DNA from: Clostridia bacterium
GTDB lineage: Bacteria; Bacillota; Clostridia; UMGS1883
Direction of reading: 5' to 3'
Assembly (NCBI GenBank): GCA_017505525.1
Contig: JAFVPB010000016.1
Coordinates: 1-44,791 of the forward strand
Length of the DNA: 44,791 nt
Shown here: one piece after another, positions 24,516 to 32,372 of the stretch
How positions within the stretch are numbered: position 1 is the stretch's first letter
How the letters are laid out: every line of letters begins with the position of its first letter
Program-made: the position numbers and the translations under genes
The notes under the pieces: generated by a model
The model's input: the letters and a program-made list of their open reading frames with translations, nothing else
What the model was told of the DNA's origin: nothing
Databases searched by the model: none

Positions 24516-25877
24516 ATGAAACAAATTTACACACCAAATGATTATTCACATCTTGAATCCGACAGCAAGATGATTCAGGCAGCCGTTGATGAAGCTGCCA
24601 AAGTAGGTGCAACTGTTGAAATCCCACGTTATAACGAAAGAACAAACTCTTATATCTGGGAATTAGACGAAAGCATTATCCTTTACACTGGAAGCAACGT
24701 TGTTCTCGACAACTGTCATATCCGCCTTGGCGACTTTAAATACATAAACTTTTTCAGAAACTCGGCTTCTCTTACTTGGCAGACAGAGATAAACAGAAAA
24801 GACCGCGAATTCGATATTTCTATAACAGGTCGTGGAAACGCTGTGCTTGATGGAGGTACCCCTCTTGATATTTGCGAAGCAGACTTTAATATTTTCGACG
24901 AAAACGGTAACTTTGTAAAGGTTGTACATCCGCACGGTCTTCCCTCTATGTGGGAAAATATAGGTCTTAGATTTATCAACGTTGAAAGGCTTAAAGTTCA
25001 GAACATAAGATTTATCAACACACGTTACTGGGCTATGGCTTTCTGGTATTGCTCACACGGTGTTGTGCGCGATATAAGCATTAAAGCAGAAAACAATGTT
25101 CCCTGCCAGGACTGCGTAAATATGCGACTTGGAACTCACAACTTCCTTGTAGAAAATATTTACGGATACATTGGCGATGATACCATCGCAATGACAGGTC
25201 TTGATTGTCAGCGCTTTGGTAAATCAGATATGAACGAAGACATCCACCACATCATTGTTCGTAACGTTCGCTCCTACCAGACAGGCGAATGCGATATCGT
25301 TAGAATTCTTCCCCGTGGTGGCACGCAGATTTATAACATTCTCCTTGATGGAATTATGGACTTTTCAGAGCCAGGAAATGGCGAAAGACCGCTTGCCGCA
25401 ATCCGCATAGGAGATATCTGCGACTACCCCATTCGTCTTAACAAGCTTGGCGAGGTAAGAAACCTCACAATCCGCAACGTATCTACCAGAGCAAGATTTG
25501 GTGCATATATTGCAAACAGCCTTGCTGATTCCATTTTCGACAATATTCAGTTGTATGAAGGAAACGGTATGGGAATGTTCTTTAACGGATGCGAAATTAA
25601 GAACGTAACTGTAAGAGATCTCTGCTACGACAGTCTTACTGTTGCTCCCGACACCGACCTTGGCTATGAAGAAATATTCCACAGAGTAAAAGTTGACGAG
25701 CTTAATGCAGTACACTTCAACAACTGCACAGCAGAAAACCTTACCTTTGACGGAGTACGTTCAGGCAAGAAGCTTTCATACGTTTTTGGTGGCAACAGCC
25801 CTATCGATATAAATGCCGACAGAGTTGTTATAACAGACGAAAACACAAAGCTTACAAGCTGCGCTAACGTTAAATAA
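24516..25877 (+). CDS. GH28-like right-handed beta-helix protein, copy 1 (altered motif)
   Basis: A 453-residue protein of the pectin-lyase/polygalacturonase beta-helix fold, recognised by repeated coil-like strands such as FINVERLKVQNIRFINTRYW and LTIRNVSTRARFGAYI. The GH28-type segment reads VPCQDCVNMRLG at about 195-206, then YIGDDTIAMTG around D221/D222. In the usual NxDG motif both N197 and G200 are Cys here. The DD pair stays. The classical GHG and RIK motifs of polygalacturonases are not evident. There is no signal peptide, so it acts on imported oligosaccharides if it is an enzyme. The ATG at 24516 is favoured because the downstream copy starts at the same residue; an ATG at 24507 lies too near the ribosome site. 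Confidence 0.75.
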   Translation: MKQIYTPNDYSHLESDSKMIQAAVDEAAKVGATVEIPRYNERTNSYIWELDESIILYTGSNVVLDNCHIRLGDFKYINFFRNSASLTWQTEINRKDREFDISITGRGNAVLDGGTPLDICEADFNIFDENGNFVKVVHPHGLPSMWENIGLRFINVERLKVQNIRFINTRYWAMAFWYCSHGVVRDISIKAENNVPCQDCVNMRLGTHNFLVENIYGYIGDDTIAMTGLDCQRFGKSDMNEDIHHIIVRNVRSYQTGECDIVRILPRGGTQIYNILLDGIMDFSEPGNGERPLAAIRIGDICDYPIRLNKLGEVRNLTIRNVSTRARFGAYIANSLADSIFDNIQLYEGNGMGMFFNGCEIKNVTVRDLCYDSLTVAPDTDLGYEEIFHRVKVDELNAVHFNNCTAENLTFDGVRSGKKLSYVFGGNSPIDINADRVVITDENTKLTSCANVK

Positions 25878-25905
25878 TAAATCTCAGAAGAAAGGAAGCA
25901 AAATT

Positions 25906-27267
25906 ATGAAACAGATTTACTCGCCTAACGACTATTTACACCTTGAATCTGACAGCAAGATGATTCAGGCAGCCGTTGATGATGCCGCTAAAGTTGGTGC
26001 AACTGTTGAAATCCCCCGCTACAATGAAAGAACAAAATCTTATATCTGGGAATTAGACGAAAGCATTATCCTTTACACAGGAAGCAACGTTGTTCTCGAC
26101 AACTGCCATATCCGCCTTGGCGACTTTAAATACATAAACTTTTTCAGAAACTCGGCTTCTCTTACCTGGAGAACAGAGGTAAACAGAAAAGACCGCGAAT
26201 TCGATATTTCTTTAACAGGACGCGGAAATGCCGTGCTCGACGGCGGTACCCCTCTCGACATTTGCGAGGCAGACTTTAATATCTTCGACGAAAACGGTAA
26301 CTTTGTAAAAGTTGTACAGCCCAAAGGTCTTCCCTCTATGTGGGAAAACATCGGTCTTAGATTTGTTAATGTTGAAAGAATCAGGGTTGAGGGATTAAGA
26401 TTTATCAACACCCGCTACTGGACCATGGCGTTCTGGTATTGCTCACACGGTGTTGTGCGCGATATCAGCATTAAAGCAGATAATAATGTGCCTAATCAGG
26501 ACGGCGTTAATATCAGGCTTGGCTCTCACAATTTCCTTATAGAAAATATCGATGGTTATACAGGCGACGATACAATCGCGCTTACTGGTCTTGATTGCCA
26601 GAGATTTGGTAAATCCGATATGAACGAGGATATTCACCACGTTATTGTTCGTAATGTTCGTTCATATCAAACAGGCGAATGCGATATCGTTAGAATTCTT
26701 CCCCGTGGCGGAACGCAGATTTACAACGTCCTTCTCGATGGAATTATGGACGTATCAGAACCCGGCAACGGAATCAGACCTCTTGCGGCAATCCGCATAG
26801 GAGATATCTGCGACTACCCCATTCGTCTTAACAAGCTTGGCGAAGTAAGAAATCTTACAATCCGCAACGTATCTGTAAGAGCAAGATTCGGCGCATATAT
26901 CGCAAACAGCCTTGCCGATTCAGTATTTGATAATATTCAGTTGTACGAGGGCAGTGGCATTGGAATGTACTTTAACGGCTGCGAGCTTAAAAACGTAACC
27001 GTAAGGGACCTTTGCTACGATAGTTTCTGCAGTGCCCCCGAAACTGATATTGGATATGAAGAAATTTTCCACAGAGTAAAAGTTGACGAGCTTAACGCAG
27101 TACACTTCAACAACTGCACAGCAGAAAACTTAACATTTAACAGATTACGCACAGGAAAAAATCTTTCATATGTTTTCGGTGGCAACAGCGCTATCGATAT
27201 AAACGCAGATAAAGTAGTTATAACAGACGAAAACACAAAGCTCACCAGCTGCGCGAATATAAAATAA
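25906..27267 (+). CDS. GH28-like right-handed beta-helix protein, copy 2
   Basis: A 453-residue tandem paralogue of the gene at 24516, with the same length and no gaps. By eye there are about 48 differences, giving roughly 89% identity. This copy keeps the GH28-like VPNQDGVNIRLG motif (N197, D199, G200) and GDDTIALTG (D221, D222), and so is the better candidate for activity. It has no signal peptide. It begins 28 nt after copy 1 with AAAGGAAG upstream, so the two form an operon under the promoter at 24456. The substrate is probably a pectin-like or rhamnogalacturonan-like oligomer, by fold only. Confidence 0.8.
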   Translation: MKQIYSPNDYLHLESDSKMIQAAVDDAAKVGATVEIPRYNERTKSYIWELDESIILYTGSNVVLDNCHIRLGDFKYINFFRNSASLTWRTEVNRKDREFDISLTGRGNAVLDGGTPLDICEADFNIFDENGNFVKVVQPKGLPSMWENIGLRFVNVERIRVEGLRFINTRYWTMAFWYCSHGVVRDISIKADNNVPNQDGVNIRLGSHNFLIENIDGYTGDDTIALTGLDCQRFGKSDMNEDIHHVIVRNVRSYQTGECDIVRILPRGGTQIYNVLLDGIMDVSEPGNGIRPLAAIRIGDICDYPIRLNKLGEVRNLTIRNVSVRARFGAYIANSLADSVFDNIQLYEGSGIGMYFNGCELKNVTVRDLCYDSFCSAPETDIGYEEIFHRVKVDELNAVHFNNCTAENLTFNRLRTGKNLSYVFGGNSAIDINADKVVITDENTKLTSCANIK

Positions 27268-27274
27268 AACACAT

Positions 27275-27315
27275 AACAATAAGTCCCCAAGATTAAATCT
27301 TGGGGACTTATTGTT
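27275..27315. terminator. Terminator between convergent units
   Basis: A long perfect stem (27275-27294 with 27296-27315) containing AAGTCCCCAAGATT, followed by T's. It can serve both the GH28-like operon and the oxidoreductase gene at 27328. Confidence 0.85.
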
Positions 27316-27327
27316 TAAAGGTAAATA

Positions 27328-28605
27328 TTAAAGTGTTTTCATATATTCCTGCATATCCACAACAGTATTATTCTTGCGTGCCTCTTCTGCCGCAAAGCAT
27401 ATTAAATGGCTCATACACGAAACGGAAACATCTGAAATTGAATCAGATGGGTTATCATTTGCGATATATTCATATAAATCAGCCATAATGCCTGCATCTC
27501 CGCCACCGTGTCCGCCTGCAATAGTCTGGTCAAGTACTTTATCAGGATTATAAACAGAGGTTGTTTCTCTTGTTTCGAAACTGTAAAACACCATGCTCTG
27601 GTCTTCCATATCAAGGCGAAGCTCGCCCTTTGTGCCCATAATAGTACTTACTCTGCCGCCCTTATTAAAGCCCGACATTGTAAGTGTGAGAAGCTTTCCC
27701 TCGCCAAACTGCACGTTCACAACCTGATGGTCAACAACATCGTTATCGCACTGATAAACGCATCTTCCGTAAGGCGATGTTTTTAAAATTTCATCAACCT
27801 CTTCATCTGTGGGGTTAAACTTGTTAGCCGCAATAGCACGGAAATGCTGCACCTCTGCAGTATCAATCCTATATAAATCGGGGGCATAGTAATAGCAGTT
27901 ATCTTTATGAGGGCATCCGTCTAAACAACGTTTGGGAGCACCCTCGGGCTTATTCTTTTCGCAAAAATAAGAAAGAGTTCCAAACGATTCCACCTTTGTG
28001 CAAGGGTCATCCAGAAGCCACTGGAAAAGGTCGGTATCGTGGCAGCATTTAGCAAGAAGCATATTTGAAGATTCCGATTCTTTTCGCCAGTTTCCTCTTA
28101 CAAAGCTATGACTGTAATGAACGTTTCCCACACCTTCAGTATGTGTAACGTTCATAATTTCTCCAAGCGCACCACTCTTAATAAATTCTTTAACTGCCTT
28201 ATAAAAAGGAGTGTATCTCAGCACGTGGCACACAAGCACACGCACATTATTCTCTTTTGCTGCTTTCGAAATCTTATAGCATTCCTCGGGTGTTGGTGCT
28301 ATCGGCTTTTCCAAAAGTAAATCGTATTTCTTTTCAATAGCTTTCATTGCGGGAGCAAAGTGCATTTTATCCTGAGTGCAAATCATAGCAATATCTGCAA
28401 ATTTGGGAAGCGCCAAAATATCTTCATAGCTTTCAAAGCAAGTCTCTTTTGGCACACCATATTTTTCCTGAAGATACTCCCTTTTTGCCTTAACAGGCTC
28501 AGCAAGTCCTACCAGCTTAAATTTTTCTGAATTAGAATCAAGGTATTTTAAGTAACTGCTTCCCCTGTCTCCTCCGCCTATTAAAATAAGTGATAACTGT
28601 TTCAT
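27328..28605 (-). CDS. Gfo/Idh/MocA-family oxidoreductase (second)
   Basis: A 425-residue NAD(P)-dependent oxidoreductase. The N-terminal Rossmann motif is LILIGGGDRGSSYL and the EKP motif is kept (YDLLLEKPIAPTPEE). The substrate domain has CHVLRYTPFYKAVKEF and a cysteine-rich insert, CLDGCPHKDNCYYYAPDLY, that could bind a metal. The ATG at 28605 is chosen because GGAAAGG precedes it; an upstream in-frame start would overlap the promoter region. The convergent GH28-like operon suggests that it handles a product of the same glycan, but this is inference. The exact reaction is unknown. Confidence 0.85.
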   Translation of the reverse strand: MKQLSLILIGGGDRGSSYLKYLDSNSEKFKLVGLAEPVKAKREYLQEKYGVPKETCFESYEDILALPKFADIAMICTQDKMHFAPAMKAIEKKYDLLLEKPIAPTPEECYKISKAAKENNVRVLVCHVLRYTPFYKAVKEFIKSGALGEIMNVTHTEGVGNVHYSHSFVRGNWRKESESSNMLLAKCCHDTDLFQWLLDDPCTKVESFGTLSYFCEKNKPEGAPKRCLDGCPHKDNCYYYAPDLYRIDTAEVQHFRAIAANKFNPTDEEVDEILKTSPYGRCVYQCDNDVVDHQVVNVQFGEGKLLTLTMSGFNKGGRVSTIMGTKGELRLDMEDQSMVFYSFETRETTSVYNPDKVLDQTIAGGHGGGDAGIMADLYEYIANDNPSDSISDVSVSCMSHLICFAAEEARKNNTVVDMQEYMKTL

Positions 28606-28669
28606 AAAACTTTGACCTTTCCTGTTGAAATATCTAATTGCCACTCTCCATAGAACTATGGCTGCGTTT

Positions 28670-28698
28670 ACTATATCACACAGTTTTTTTCGTGTCAA
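28670..28698 (-). promoter_or_regulatory. Promoter of the second Gfo/Idh gene
   Basis: On the minus strand TTGACA (28693-28698) and TATAGT (28670-28675) are spaced 17 bp apart, giving a ~58-nt leader. Confidence 0.7.
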
Positions 28699-28894
28699 CT
28701 ATAATTTACATTTCTACTTGTTTTTTATCGCAACCATAAAATTGCTTCTCATTAGGGTAGCAGTAGCAATCCTAAACATCAAAACTCCACTGCTTTTAAA
28801 ACATGCTATTTATATTTTATACTTTTCACAAAATCTTTGTAAAATTACTGCCACCTGTGCACGTGTAGCATTCCTCAAATTTTTCCATATGCAA
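28699..28894. other. Intergenic stretch without a confident gene
   Basis: Part of the gap of about 345 bp between the oxidoreductase gene and the wecB-like gene. An open plus-strand frame runs through it, but has no ribosome site and no recognisable protein. A short stretch resembling the end of an S-layer homology repeat was considered and not accepted. Nothing else is evident. Confidence 0.5.
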
Positions 28895-28928
28895 AAAGAC
28901 CTTGAGATTTTAGTATCTCAAGGTCTTT
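28895..28928. terminator. Terminator after the wecB-like gene
   Basis: A 14-bp stem (AAAGACCTTGAGAT with its complement) and a 6-nt loop, followed by T's on the minus strand. Confidence 0.8.
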
Positions 28929-28950
28929 GTTAACTGTTATAATGTAATTT

Positions 28951-30090
28951 TTATTCCCATTCCACAGGTCTGCAGCTAGTTATTCCAAAGTGATACAAAA
29001 TTGCATCAACAATTCTTCTTGAAGCATTACCGTCGCCATAAGGATTAACCGCCACACTCATCTTATGATATTCATTTTCATCGCATAAAAGCTGAGATGC
29101 AAGCGAATAGATAATATCCTCACTTGTTCCTGCAATCTTAACGGTTCCTGCTTCTGCCGCCTCAGGACGTTCCGTTTCTCCACGGAGAACAAGTACAGGT
29201 TTTCCAAGAGCAGGAGCCTCCTCCTGAAGTCCACCTGAATCAGTAAGTATAATATGTGCTTTATTCATCGCATTATGGAGAACGTCAACGTCAAGCGGTT
29301 CAACAAGATGAACTCTTGGAATATTTCCTAAAATAGCTTGCGCTGTTTCACGCACTGCCGGATTAAGATGAACAGGGTAAATAACCTCAACATCGGAGAA
29401 ATCACGTACAAGCCTTGCCACTGCACGGCAGATATTTTCAAGTGGAGCACCAAGGTTTTCACGCCTGTGAGCAGTCATAAGGATAATCCTCTTGTTCATA
29501 TCAATTTCTTCAAGAGGCGTACCCACAAAAGAGAAATCCTTTTTTATGGTAGTTTTAAAAGCATCGATAACGGTGTTTCCCGTTACAAATATATTTTCGG
29601 GATTAATCCCCTCGTTTATAAGATTTGCTCTGTTATTCTTTGTCGGCGAGAAATGAAGGTCTGAAATTGCGCCTGTGAGACGGCGGTTCATTTCCTCAGG
29701 AAATGGGAAATATTTATCATATGTTCTTAATCCCGCCTCAACGTGGCCAACCTTAATCTGATTATAATAAGCCGCTAAGCTTCCTGCAAACGTGGTTGAT
29801 GTGTCGCCGTGCACAAGCACAAGATCCGGCTTTTCCGCACGAAAAACCTCTTCAAGTCCAGTAAGAGCCTTTGTTGTAATTGAAGCAAGGGTCTGGCGCT
29901 CTGTCATAATATTAAGGTCGAAATCAGGTTTAATATCAAAAAGATTTAAAACCATATCTAGCATTTCACGATGCTGCGCAGTAACACACACCTTACAATC
30001 GATGGAAGGACGCGACTGAAGCTCGTATATAAGCGGAGCCATCTTTATAGCTTCCGGTCTTGTTCCGAACACGTTAAAAACTTTAATCAT
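28951..30090 (-). CDS. wecB: UDP-N-acetylglucosamine 2-epimerase (non-hydrolysing)
   Basis: Interconverts UDP-GlcNAc and UDP-ManNAc, a precursor for teichoic acid linkage units and capsular glycans; cytoplasmic. The 379-residue protein starts with IKVFNVFGTRPEAIKMAPLI, the hallmark of the family. VTAQHREMLDMVL, VHGDTSTTFAGSLAAYY, VEAGLRTYDKYFPFPEEMNR and LTDSGGLQEEAPALGKPVLV follow, holding the UDP-binding and catalytic residues. The length is usual. AAGGAG lies about 8 nt before the start. It is preceded by the tagO/wecA-like gene with a 24-nt gap, a sensible pairing for cell-wall polymer synthesis. Also called mnaA in Gram-positives. Confidence 0.95.
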   Translation of the reverse strand: MIKVFNVFGTRPEAIKMAPLIYELQSRPSIDCKVCVTAQHREMLDMVLNLFDIKPDFDLNIMTERQTLASITTKALTGLEEVFRAEKPDLVLVHGDTSTTFAGSLAAYYNQIKVGHVEAGLRTYDKYFPFPEEMNRRLTGAISDLHFSPTKNNRANLINEGINPENIFVTGNTVIDAFKTTIKKDFSFVGTPLEEIDMNKRIILMTAHRRENLGAPLENICRAVARLVRDFSDVEVIYPVHLNPAVRETAQAILGNIPRVHLVEPLDVDVLHNAMNKAHIILTDSGGLQEEAPALGKPVLVLRGETERPEAAEAGTVKIAGTSEDIIYSLASQLLCDENEYHKMSVAVNPYGDGNASRRIVDAILYHFGITSCRPVEWE

Positions 30091-30114
30091 AACAATCTCC
30101 TTTTATCCTGTAAA

Positions 30115-31161
30115 TTATCCGTTGTGTTTATCTGTAAGACTTTCTATAATTTTTGGTCCTATTAAAAGGAAGCCCAAAAAAGCAAGCACTACTAAAAGTA
30201 AAACCCACCACGCAACAGCACCTGTTGCTATAAGAATTATTGCCAGCATACAAAGCACGATGGAAATAAAATATATAAGCGTTACTGCCTTTTTCTGTGA
30301 AAGACCAGCATCTACGAGGCGATGATGAAGATGATTTCTGTCGGGCGACATAATAGGTTGTCCCTTTTTTACCCTGCGAATAATTGCCGATGCAGTATCA
30401 AAAATAGGAAGTGCAAGAATAAGAAACGGCACTGCGATACTGATTACTGCATAACCTTTAAACAACCCCTGCACCGATATACACGAAAGCATAAAACCAA
30501 GAAGAAGTGCTCCCGTATCCCCCATAAAAAGCTTCGCGGGATTAAAGTTATACGGCAAAAACCCAAAGCAGGCACCTGCCAAAGCACTTGTTGCAAAAAC
30601 AACCTCAGGTTCGCCCACAATAATTGCTATAACCAAAAGTGTAACTGCAGAAATTGAAGAAACACCACATGCAAGTCCATCGAGGCCATCCAGCAAATTT
30701 ATAGCATTTGTTATTCCCACAATCCAGATAATTGTAATCGGGATTGCAAGCCATCCAAGGCTGAAATATCCGTAGGACGATAAAAATTCAGGCACTTTGA
30801 TAAACTCAATTCTTACTCCCATTAAAACGGGAATAAGCGCTGCTACTATCTGCACCAGAAATTTGAGCTTTGCGCCAAGTGCATAAATATCATCAAATAT
30901 TCCAAGTACCACAATAAGCGTACATCCAATAACAACTCCGATAAACTCGGGCGTTTTATCAGAGAAAATGATTGCGCTCACTATAAATCCAAGGTATATA
31001 GCCAAACCACCAAGCCTTGCAGTTGGTTTTTTGTGCATTCTTCTTGAATCTCTTGGCACATCAACTGCACCAATTCTGAACGCAAGATTTTTCACAAAAG
31101 GAGTGGTTACAAACGTTAATATAAAAGCCAGTATAAAAGCCACAAGAATATGACTGTTCAT
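30115..31161 (-). CDS. Undecaprenyl-phosphate HexNAc-1-phosphate transferase (WecA/TagO type)
   Basis: A membrane enzyme of the MraY/WecA family that transfers a sugar 1-phosphate, probably GlcNAc-1-P, from the UDP-sugar to undecaprenyl phosphate to begin surface-polymer synthesis. The 348-residue protein has about ten membrane segments. Diagnostic motifs are GLAIYLGFI, the catalytic loop GLDGLACGVSS with NAINLLDG before it, NPAKLFMGDTGALLLGF, and RNHLHHRLVDAG. The ATG at 31161 (GAGGTGG before it) is used rather than the TTG one codon upstream. It precedes wecB in the same direction and follows trpS by 34 nt. Confidence 0.9.
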   Translation of the reverse strand: MNSHILVAFILAFILTFVTTPFVKNLAFRIGAVDVPRDSRRMHKKPTARLGGLAIYLGFIVSAIIFSDKTPEFIGVVIGCTLIVVLGIFDDIYALGAKLKFLVQIVAALIPVLMGVRIEFIKVPEFLSSYGYFSLGWLAIPITIIWIVGITNAINLLDGLDGLACGVSSISAVTLLVIAIIVGEPEVVFATSALAGACFGFLPYNFNPAKLFMGDTGALLLGFMLSCISVQGLFKGYAVISIAVPFLILALPIFDTASAIIRRVKKGQPIMSPDRNHLHHRLVDAGLSQKKAVTLIYFISIVLCMLAIILIATGAVAWWVLLLVVLAFLGFLLIGPKIIESLTDKHNG

Positions 31162-31195
31162 CAAGCCACCTCATTTCAAACGGATAAGTCCATTA

Positions 31196-32203
31196 TTAGT
31201 CAACAATAAAGCCAACCTTTTTCTTAACCTTGGCCATTGTGCGGCGGTTAACCCTTCTTGCCGCCTCTGCACCGTTTTTATAAACGCTTTCAAGGTAATC
31301 TTTGTTTTTCATATAATCTTCATATTTTTCCTGTATTGGTTTTAAATGCTCGGCCACAGCCTCACCAACCTTAAGTTTGAAATCACCATAACCTTTGCCT
31401 TCAAATTCCTTTTCAGCATCTTTTATAGATGTGTTTGTAACGGCAGAATATATTGTAAGAAGATTATTTACGCCATCCTTGCCCTCGGCATATTTTACAA
31501 CTGCCTCAGAATCGGTTACAGCTCGTTTAATCTTTCTTATGATATCCTCCGGTTTATCAAGAAGAGCAATACATCCATTGGGATTCGGATCGCTTTTCGA
31601 CATTTTAGCCGTTGGATTCTGAAGGCTCATTATCTTTGCACCCGCATTCTTCTCGGGAATATACGGTTCGGGCACTGTGAACACATCACCATAAAGAGAA
31701 TTGAAACGGTGAGCAATATCACGTGTTAATTCAAGATGCTGTTTCTGATCGACTCCAACGGGGACTAAGTCTGCCTGATACAAAAGAATGTCAGACGCCA
31801 TAAGCACAGGATATGTAAAAAGTCCTGCATTGATATTTTCAGGATGCTTCTGAGATTTATCCTTAAACTGCGTCATTCTGTTAAGTTCGCCCATCTGAGT
31901 GTAGCAGTTAAGAATCCAGGAAAGCTCAGCATGCTCACTAACATGGCTCTGCACGAAAATAATGTTTTTTTCAGCATCCAGACCACAAGCAAGGTATTGC
32001 GCAAGAAGAGAAATCGTATTTTTTCTTAATTGTGCTGCTTCCTGCCTTACAGTGATTGCATGCATATCAACAACACTGAATATACAGTTGTATTCATCCT
32101 GAAGTGTTACCCAGTTTTTAAGCGCTCCAAGATAGTTACCAAGAGTTATTGAATCGCTTGAAGGCTGAATACCTGAAAATATTACTTTTTTATCGCCTAT
32201 CAT
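31196..32203 (-). CDS. trpS: Tryptophanyl-tRNA synthetase
   Basis: Charges tRNA-Trp. The 335-residue class I synthetase has the ATP-binding HIGH variant within SSDSITLGNYLGALKNW and the KMSKS loop (TAKMSKSDPNPNG). The tryptophan-binding region is represented by MASDILLYQADLVPVGVDQ. The length is usual for the bacterial enzyme. A GTAAGGA ribosome site precedes the ATG. It appears to be the first gene of a unit with the tagO/wecA-like and wecB genes. No T-box leader is present: no TGGNACCGCG-like sequence is seen in the ~130-nt upstream region. Confidence 0.97.
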   Translation of the reverse strand: MIGDKKVIFSGIQPSSDSITLGNYLGALKNWVTLQDEYNCIFSVVDMHAITVRQEAAQLRKNTISLLAQYLACGLDAEKNIIFVQSHVSEHAELSWILNCYTQMGELNRMTQFKDKSQKHPENINAGLFTYPVLMASDILLYQADLVPVGVDQKQHLELTRDIAHRFNSLYGDVFTVPEPYIPEKNAGAKIMSLQNPTAKMSKSDPNPNGCIALLDKPEDIIRKIKRAVTDSEAVVKYAEGKDGVNNLLTIYSAVTNTSIKDAEKEFEGKGYGDFKLKVGEAVAEHLKPIQEKYEDYMKNKDYLESVYKNGAEAARRVNRRTMAKVKKKVGFIVD

Positions 32204-32268
32204 TTAATCAATCCTTACAATTTATTTTTACTAAATATTTAGAAAATACCACAAATTTTTACTTGTAT

Positions 32269-32297
32269 ATCTTACCACATCCACCTCCTAAAGTAAA
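32269..32297 (-). promoter_or_regulatory. Likely promoter of trpS
   Basis: On the minus strand TTTACT (32292-32297), 17 bp, TAAGAT (32269-32274). It is weaker than others in the window but lies in the only sensible place upstream of trpS. Confidence 0.45.
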
Positions 32298-32335
32298 GGC
32301 TTTTTTATAAATTTAATATCTGTGTCATAATTACA

Positions 32336-32367
32336 AAAAGGATGTAAAATTCTCTTTACATCCTTTT
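32336..32367. terminator. Terminator after galT
   Basis: A 13-bp stem (AAAAGGATGTAAA with its complement) with a 6-nt loop and flanking T's, just beyond the galT stop codon. Confidence 0.8.
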
Positions 32368-32372
32368 GCAGT

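Noticed and set aside
28625-28933. Plus-strand frame with ITATCARVAFLKFF, resembling the end of an S-layer homology domain
   Set aside because: Only about a dozen residues resemble the domain, no earlier part of an SLH repeat is visible, there is no ribosome site, and the frame runs through a promoter and a terminator.
32204-32335. Possible T-box leader before trpS
   Set aside because: The region is short and AT-rich with no T-box sequence, no specifier-like stem and no antiterminator; only a plain promoter is plausible.
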